A stretch of DNA of 28,512 nt, from NCBI GenBank assembly GCA_036339995.1, contig JAYYZW010000083.1, forward strand, positions 1 to 28,512. The letters are read 5' to 3'. Positions 24,104-28,512 of this stretch are shown piece by piece. The translations under genes and the position numbers were made by a program. Under the pieces are notes generated by a model. That model was not told the origin of the DNA and did no database searches. It saw nothing but the letters and a program-made list of their open reading frames with translations. The stretch is from JAYYZW01 sp036339995. GTDB lineage: Bacteria; Pseudomonadota; Gammaproteobacteria; Ga0077536. The first letter of the stretch is position 1. Each line of letters starts with the position of its first letter.

Positions 24104-25327
24104 ATGCGCAAGCCGCCCGTCGTCGTGATCGGTGCCGGACAGGCCGGCATGCAGATCTGCGATTCGCTCAGAAAAAGCGGCTACGAAGGCGGCCTCGTTC
24201 TCATTGGTGAAGAACCGGCCCTGCCGTACCAGCGACCACCCCTTTCCAAACAATTCTTGAAGGGCTCGCTGGATCCTGAGCGCCTGCAATTCAGACCGGC
24301 CGAGTATTATGTGAAAAACGCCGTCGATCTGCGCCTGGACCAACGAGTCGCCGCTATTGACCGGCAGCGACGTCGCGTTGAACTCGCCGGCGGTGACGCC
24401 ATTGTCTACGAAAAACTCGCACTCGCAACCGGCACGCGCGTACGCCTCTTGCAGTGTCCGGGCGCCGGGCTAGATGGAGTTCACTACATCAGGACCGTGG
24501 AAGATTCGCGGAAGCTCAGGGATCGCTTAGCGGCGTCGCAGCGCGTCGCAGTCATCGGTGGCGGATTCATCGGCCTCGAAGTAGCCGCCATTGCGCGGGC
24601 CTTGGATAAGACGGTGATCGTCGTCGAAGCGATGGAACGATTGATGGCGCGGGCCCTATCCCCGATCGTATCTGATTTCTACGCAATGCTGCACCGGGAA
24701 CGCGGTGTCGAACTGCTGCTGGAGCAAACGGTGCAGTCGATTCGCCGTGACAAGGGATCGCTCCTGATCGAAGCCGGCGACGGCAGGACTCTTGAAGCCG
24801 ACATCATCGTCGCCGGAATCGGGGTCGTGCCGAACGTGGAAATCGCCGAGGAATGCGGACTCGAGTGCCGCAACGGCATCGTGGTAGATTCACGCGCCGG
24901 TACGCGCGATCCTAACATTGTCGCCGCGGGTGATTGCACCATGCATCACAACGGCTTTCTCGAACGCGAGATCCGGCTCGAGTCCGTACAAAACGCGGTC
25001 GATCAGGCGAAGATCGCGGCCGCAACGCTGTGTGGCGAAGACAAAACCTACCACCAGGTGCCTTGGTTCTGGTCGGATCAATACGACATAAAGCTGCAAA
25101 TGGCAGGGGTTGGCTCATCGTACGACGAACATGTCGTCAGGGGTGAGATCGGTAGCGACGGCTTTTCCGTGTTCTATTACCGGAACGGGCGCTTGATTGC
25201 GGCTGATTCCATCAATCGCCCGGCTGACCACATGGCGTGCCGCAAGCTGCTTGCGAAAGGAAAGTCCTTGACCTTGGATGAGGCCGGTGATTTAGAATTC
25301 AACCTGGTGCAGGCGGCGAAGGCCTGA
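24104..25327 (+). CDS. Ferredoxin--NAD(P)+ reductase, putidaredoxin/rhodocoxin reductase type
   Basis: FAD flavoprotein that moves electrons from NAD(P)H to a [2Fe-2S] ferredoxin. The 407-residue protein has the FAD-binding VVVIGAGQAGMQICDSL (6-22), the family motif LPYQRPPLSKQFL (40-52), LALATGTRVR (105-114), the NAD(P)-binding VAVIGGGFIGLEVAAIA (148-164) and the second FAD site NIVAAGDCTMHHN (271-283). The C-terminal reductase dimer domain includes PWFWSDQYDIKLQMAG. The acidic residue following the second glycine motif (VVEAMERL) is more typical of NADH than NADPH use. A ferredoxin gene follows within 133 bases. The pair would form a class I P450 or Rieske/oxygenase redox chain; no oxygenase is in the window. 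Confidence 0.93.
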   Translation: MRKPPVVVIGAGQAGMQICDSLRKSGYEGGLVLIGEEPALPYQRPPLSKQFLKGSLDPERLQFRPAEYYVKNAVDLRLDQRVAAIDRQRRRVELAGGDAIVYEKLALATGTRVRLLQCPGAGLDGVHYIRTVEDSRKLRDRLAASQRVAVIGGGFIGLEVAAIARALDKTVIVVEAMERLMARALSPIVSDFYAMLHRERGVELLLEQTVQSIRRDKGSLLIEAGDGRTLEADIIVAGIGVVPNVEIAEECGLECRNGIVVDSRAGTRDPNIVAAGDCTMHHNGFLEREIRLESVQNAVDQAKIAAATLCGEDKTYHQVPWFWSDQYDIKLQMAGVGSSYDEHVVRGEIGSDGFSVFYYRNGRLIAADSINRPADHMACRKLLAKGKSLTLDEAGDLEFNLVQAAKA

Positions 25328-25460
25328 CTGGGATTTGAAAAATGTTTGGGAGGCGTTTTTCGCCAGCCCGCCAATATAGTGCGAAAACTGCGTAGCGGCC
25401 AAGAGGCGCGATCATGCAGACGACGCAGCGCATCGGTTCATTCGGAAAGGATCATTGCCA

Positions 25461-25781
25461 ATGCCCAAAATAATCTACGTAGACATCAACGAAGCGCGTC
25501 ACGAATGTGATGTCAGCGCCGGTATTTCGGTCATGGAAGGAGCCATCCAAAATGATATTGCCGGAATACTGGCGATTTGTGGCGGCAGTTGCGCGTGCAG
25601 CACATGCCATTCCTATATCGACGAAGCGTGGCTTGGCGCGGTGGGGAAGCCGGAGGACATCGAGGATTCGACGCTCGAACTTGCTTTGGATCGCAAATCA
25701 AACTCTCGCCTGACTTGCCAGATCGAAGTCACCGATGCGCTCGACGGTCTGGTCGTCTACGTCGCGAATAACGACGGGTGA
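25461..25781 (+). CDS. [2Fe-2S] ferredoxin, adrenodoxin/putidaredoxin type (second copy)
   Basis: The 106-residue ferredoxin has cluster ligands Cys 40, 46, 49 and 86 (ICGGSCACSTCHSYI and SRLTCQIE). It shares the VMEGAIQNDIAGILAICGG pattern and the DALDGLVV tail with the ferredoxin at 22097-22420, so the two are clear paralogues, but the docking loop differs. The ATG at 25461 is preferred to the in-frame TTG at 25455 because it gives the same MPK start as the paralogue; aagg lies about 10 bases upstream. Position directly after the reductase makes it the most likely partner of that enzyme. Confidence 0.93.
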   Translation: MPKIIYVDINEARHECDVSAGISVMEGAIQNDIAGILAICGGSCACSTCHSYIDEAWLGAVGKPEDIEDSTLELALDRKSNSRLTCQIEVTDALDGLVVYVANNDG

Positions 25782-25973
25782 GCGCCGTGGCACAGGCCGC
25801 TTCGAAATCGAAAATCCTAATTGCTGTTAGGAGGAATGCGGGAAGCGGCGTTTTGGATTGAACCGCATAAACCCCGGCACAGCCCAGGCCGGTGTATGAA
25901 TTTCACGACTTCGCCCGCTTGCGAGCCCCTACACCCTGCAGCAATCGCGAGCCGCCAGTCGGCGACGCATGCC

Positions 25974-27302
25974 TCAAAGATTCTGCAGTATTTCGTCCTG
26001 TTCGCGTAACTGCCGCTCGGGCAGTTCTTGGTCGAGCATCGCCTCGCGATCGAGTTCACTGTCGACATACGCAATCCATTGCCGCGCCGCCTTGGCGCTC
26101 CGTTTGTCCGTAGAAGCCAGCTTGAAGGCATCACGCGCTAGAGCGAGTCGCCGTTGATTGAACAAGGCCATGCCCAACATGATGTTGGCGGTGTCACTGC
26201 GTTTGACGCCACCTTTGGTGAGTCCCTTGCGGACCGCGTCGACCGCTTCCGCCCAGCGATCGAGATTGATGTAGGACTGTGCCAGGCGCACGAAAAGTTC
26301 GCCCGTATCCGACGTCCCCGCGGCGCGGGCCAGCGGGGGAACGGCCTTCTCGTCCTCCCGCGCCTGATACCAGGCCTGAGACAACAGGCGCAGGTTGCGC
26401 TCGGTGCTTTCCACGCGGCCGCCGTCGACCTCCCTTTGCAGGATCTTCGCGGCCTTGTAGGGGACGTTGTGCAAGAGATAGAGGTTGGCGAGATTCACCA
26501 GCTGGTGCGTCCCTTTCATCATGCCCAAGTCGTACAGCGCCTCGGTCAGCGCGAGCTGTTTCTTGGTATCGCCGAGTTCGCTATAGACGCCCGCAAGAGT
26601 GAGTACATAGGTCCTTTTCGGGTACGAGGCGATGAGCTGCTTCAGGATGGCGATCATGTTCTTGAAATCGCTCAACTCGTAGTAGCACACACGCAACAGG
26701 AGCAGCCAGTTTTCGCGCGGTTTCCGGCCTTGATCGCGATACTTGTCGATCGCGGTTTTGATGGGCTGCAGGGCCCGGCGGTATTGTTGCAGCTGAAAAT
26801 GCGCCTGTCCCTTCAGCATGTAGACGTCCGGGCTCGGCGCGGATACGGCGGCGATCAGGCGATCGACCGTCGCCAGTGCCTTCGCGTAGTTTTCGATGGT
26901 GAAATAAAGCTGGCTCAAGGTCTTGAGCGTGCTCTGGATCATGGCTTCGGGCAGATCGCCCTGAGCGATGACATTTTCGTAGGATTTCACCGCCCGCGGG
27001 TAGTTCTCCTGAAGATAATAGGCATAACCGGACAGGTTCCAGATCTGGGCCGTTTCATAAACTGAAAGATCACTGGTTTCGCGAAGTTTTTTCAGCCGCG
27101 CCAGGCCGTCGCCGTACTGCTTGGCTTCGATCAGTTCCTGCGCTTGCTGCAAGCTTTCATAGATAGGCTGACTCATGGCAACCGTCTTCTTGGTTTTTTG
27201 CGGAGCGGATTGCTCGGTTTCCTGTGACCCGTACTGTGCCGCGGCCATGCCGCCTGCCACCGCAGTAAGGACGAATAGTGTGAGCAACAGGCGTCCGAAC
27301 AT
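25974..27302 (-). CDS. TPR-repeat exported protein of a TonB2-type cluster
   Basis: The 442-residue product has a signal peptide (MFGRLLLTLFVLTAVAGGMAAAQ) followed by a Gln/Lys-rich linker and about eight to ten degenerate tetratricopeptide repeats over most of its length, for example EAKQYGDGLARLKKL, LSGYAYYLQENYPRAVKSYE, LKGQAHFQLQQYRRALQPI and LAQSYINLDRWAEAVDAV. It lies 7 bases after tonB. In Vibrio and Shewanella-type TonB2 systems a periplasmic TPR protein encoded directly after tonB2 assists TonB-dependent uptake, and this matches. ATG at 27300-27302 is chosen over the TTG at 27320 because it directly precedes the signal peptide and avoids overlap with tonB. Partner and substrate are not visible. 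Confidence 0.85.
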   Translation of the reverse strand: MFGRLLLTLFVLTAVAGGMAAAQYGSQETEQSAPQKTKKTVAMSQPIYESLQQAQELIEAKQYGDGLARLKKLRETSDLSVYETAQIWNLSGYAYYLQENYPRAVKSYENVIAQGDLPEAMIQSTLKTLSQLYFTIENYAKALATVDRLIAAVSAPSPDVYMLKGQAHFQLQQYRRALQPIKTAIDKYRDQGRKPRENWLLLLRVCYYELSDFKNMIAILKQLIASYPKRTYVLTLAGVYSELGDTKKQLALTEALYDLGMMKGTHQLVNLANLYLLHNVPYKAAKILQREVDGGRVESTERNLRLLSQAWYQAREDEKAVPPLARAAGTSDTGELFVRLAQSYINLDRWAEAVDAVRKGLTKGGVKRSDTANIMLGMALFNQRRLALARDAFKLASTDKRSAKAARQWIAYVDSELDREAMLDQELPERQLREQDEILQNL

Positions 27303-27309
27303 GCTGCAG

Positions 27310-27960
27310 TCAATCTTCAATCTGATAGGTGAACTTGTTGCGCACCCCGTGCACTTCGACGCTCTCGCCGTCGATCACACGGGGCTTGTATTTGAACTTG
27401 AACGTCGCCGCGACCGAGGCCTTCTTGAACGCGCTATCGCAGGCGCCTTCGACCGCGCGCGCATCGCGCGTGGTGCCGGAGCGCGTGACCGTGAACTCGA
27501 CGATACAGCTGCCTTCGATACCGCGCGACAGCGGGCGCTGCGGGTAAAGCGGCGCGACTTTTACGATGGGTAGATAATCGCCCTCGCCGACGCCCAGACT
27601 GAATCCGCCGGACGTCAGTTCGATATCGGTTTTCACCGGCACGGCGCGAATGCCAATCTTTTCGGCTGTCGGTTTCAGGCGATCTAGCTTCGGCGCCGGC
27701 GGCTCGGGCGGCGGTGTCTTGGGCGGCGGTGGTTTCTTAGGTTTGAGCTGACGCCGTTGGACGGTCTCGGTGCGCTTGACCCGAACGAAATCGACCAGCG
27801 CGCCGCGCTTCGCGGTGTCGAGCGTGCGGTCCGCCGATGCAATGAGGTACTGCATGATCCAGAACAAGCTCAACGTTACGACTGCCCCGAGCGTGACGCC
27901 CACCGCGAGGCGTAACGCAAACAGCCCGTCCGGATTCGCGCCTTGTGCCTGTGCCGTCAT
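27310..27960 (-). CDS. tonB: TonB-family energy transducer, TonB2 type
   Basis: Links proton-motive force from ExbB/ExbD to outer-membrane TonB-dependent receptors. The 216-residue protein has an N-terminal transmembrane anchor (about residues 16-42, ALRLAVGVTLGAVVTLSLFW and on), a Lys/Pro-rich periplasm-spanning linker (LKPKKPPPPKTPPPEPPAPK near 72-91), and a C-terminal TonB domain with LPIVKVAPLYPQRPLSRGIE, GSCIVEFTVTRSGTTRDARAV and FKYKPRVIDG. The short linker and the YP..PL.RGIEG sequence fit the TonB2 subgroup. ExbD lies 14 bases upstream and the TPR gene 7 bases downstream, so all three are one transcript. Confidence 0.92.
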   Translation of the reverse strand: MTAQAQGANPDGLFALRLAVGVTLGAVVTLSLFWIMQYLIASADRTLDTAKRGALVDFVRVKRTETVQRRQLKPKKPPPPKTPPPEPPAPKLDRLKPTAEKIGIRAVPVKTDIELTSGGFSLGVGEGDYLPIVKVAPLYPQRPLSRGIEGSCIVEFTVTRSGTTRDARAVEGACDSAFKKASVAATFKFKYKPRVIDGESVEVHGVRNKFTYQIED

Positions 27961-27974
27961 CCAAATGCCGCCGT

Positions 27975-28385
27975 TTAGAACTCCTGCGCCGCGATGGCAA
28001 TGTTGAAGACGCCGGCCGAGCGGGCCGCATCCATAACCTTGATCAGGGTCTCGGTCTTGGAATCCTTGTCCGCCTGAATGACCACCGAACCTTGCGGATT
28101 TTCCGCGTGCAGCCGTTCGATGTTGGGTCTGACGGCGCGGATGTCGACTCGGCGACGATCGATCCAGATCTCGTTGTTCGCGTCGATGGCGATCAGGATG
28201 TTTGCCTTTTCCAGTTTCACGGCCGTCGCGGCGTCCGGCCGGTTGACGTCGATCCCGGATTCCTTGACGAAAGTCGCCGTCACGATGAAGAAGATCAACA
28301 TGATGAAGACCACGTCGAGCATCGGGGTGATGTCGATCGCGGAATCTTCTTCATCCGCCGTAGTGCGTGACATCAATCGTCTCAT
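27975..28385 (-). CDS. exbD: ExbD/TolR-family biopolymer transport protein
   Basis: Inner-membrane component of the TonB motor. The 136-residue protein has a short cytoplasmic N-terminus, a single transmembrane helix (PMLDVVFIMLIFFIVTATFV, 21-40) with the essential proton-path aspartate at 24, and a periplasmic domain ending in VMDAARSAGVFNIAIAA. The sequence fits the ExbD2 group of TonB2 systems. ATG at 28383-28385 is the longest start; an in-frame ATG at 28371-28373 is possible. ExbB should be encoded just upstream, that is to the right on this strand. The 28401-28496 inverted repeat lies between exbD and the window edge. Confidence 0.92.
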   Translation of the reverse strand: MRRLMSRTTADEEDSAIDITPMLDVVFIMLIFFIVTATFVKESGIDVNRPDAATAVKLEKANILIAIDANNEIWIDRRRVDIRAVRPNIERLHAENPQGSVVIQADKDSKTETLIKVMDAARSAGVFNIAIAAQEF

Positions 28386-28400
28386 GATTGTTTCCCCGGC

Positions 28401-28496
28401 GGGGTCGAGTCTTCACATGTCACATTCGTGAATCTGCGATGTGAGAATTTGACTCCTGTGTGCCTTAACGAATGTGACATGTGAAGACTTGACCCC
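28401..28496. repeat. Palindromic REP-like element upstream of exbD
   Basis: Arms of 29 bases (28401-28429 and 28468-28496) are reverse complements with one mismatch; the ends read ggggtc and gacccc. The 38-base centre contains a degenerate third copy of the right-arm sequence (28439-28457 against 28479-28497, about 15 of 19 matches). Such ggggtc-agtcttcacat palindromes resemble the recognition repeats of REP-associated tyrosine transposases, from memory rather than from a search. Transcripts running leftward into exbD would contain it as a long hairpin. Confidence 0.7.
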
Positions 28497-28512
28497 TTAA
28501 TGATCCGCAGTC

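Noticed and set aside
26154..27065. 303-codon plus-strand frame
   Set aside because: It lies antisense inside the TPR protein gene, whose signal peptide and repeats are clear; the antisense product shows no domain pattern.
28497..28512. Possible 3' end of exbB (a TAA at 28497-28499 on the minus strand, preceded by codons for Thr-Ala-Asp-His)
   Set aside because: Only five codons are visible, too few to support a gene call, though position suits an ExbB stop.
1..28512. CRISPR array, tRNA, rRNA, integrase or prophage
   Set aside because: No direct-repeat/spacer periodicity, tRNA-like cloverleaf, rRNA motif or phage/integrase protein was recognised on reading both strands; a tRNAscan or Infernal run would settle the RNA part.

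Overview
The window reads as chromosomal DNA of a GC-rich, aerobic, heterotrophic gammaproteobacterium. The basis is gene content and order: a MoxR/DUF58/DUF4381/BatA/BatBC/BatD operon, a TonB2-type TonB/ExbD/TPR cluster, etfB-etfA-ETF:quinone oxidoreductase, a glutaryl-CoA dehydrogenase, a GDP-mannose-pathway ManC and an MlaFE-like lipid transporter. No genus can be named from the sequence alone. No rRNA, tRNA, CRISPR array, phage gene or intact transposase was seen.

Layout, left to right. (1) 1-1515, minus: Mla-type ABC permease (cut by the window edge) and its ATPase. (2) 1525-1984: gene-free, repeat-rich spacer. (3) 1985-3536, plus: xdhC-mocA pair for maturing a molybdenum hydroxylase, with no such hydroxylase in view. 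(4) 3552-4049, minus: decayed receiver/PAS remnant. (5) 4193-11174, minus: six-gene MoxR-Bat operon, its genes overlapping or separated by at most 6 nt. (6) 11254-12342, plus: lipoprotein ApbE flavin transferase, then a gene-poor stretch holding a type IV prepilin N-terminal relic. (7) 12738-14881, plus: manC and a capsule/exopolysaccharide export gene broken by one in-frame TAA. (8) 14989-16710, minus: small unknown protein, RRM RNA-binding protein and MscS channel. (9) 16843-22420: gcdH (minus) diverging from etfB-etfA-ETFQO (plus), followed by a short palindromic mobile-like element and a [2Fe-2S] ferredoxin. (10) 22434-23805, minus: scoB/scoA 3-oxoacid CoA-transferase. (11) 24104-25781, plus: ferredoxin reductase and a second, paralogous ferredoxin. 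(12) 25974-28385, minus: TPR protein, TonB and ExbD; the matching ExbB probably lies just beyond the right edge.

How the genes work together. Regions 9-11 form an electron-transfer and acyl-CoA catabolism block. GcdH and other acyl-CoA dehydrogenases reduce ETF, ETFQO passes the electrons to ubiquinone, and ScoAB activates acetoacetate. The reductase/ferredoxin genes look like a redox chain for an oxygenase (for example a P450) encoded elsewhere. The Bat operon is linked to envelope stress and chaperone-like functions. The TonB cluster energises outer-membrane uptake.

The least ordinary material is not in the intact genes. At least four kinds of short inverted-repeat elements sit in the spacers. 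Three genes look decayed: the receiver/PAS chimera, the prepilin relic and the stop-interrupted export gene. I did not find a convincing new multi-gene system.
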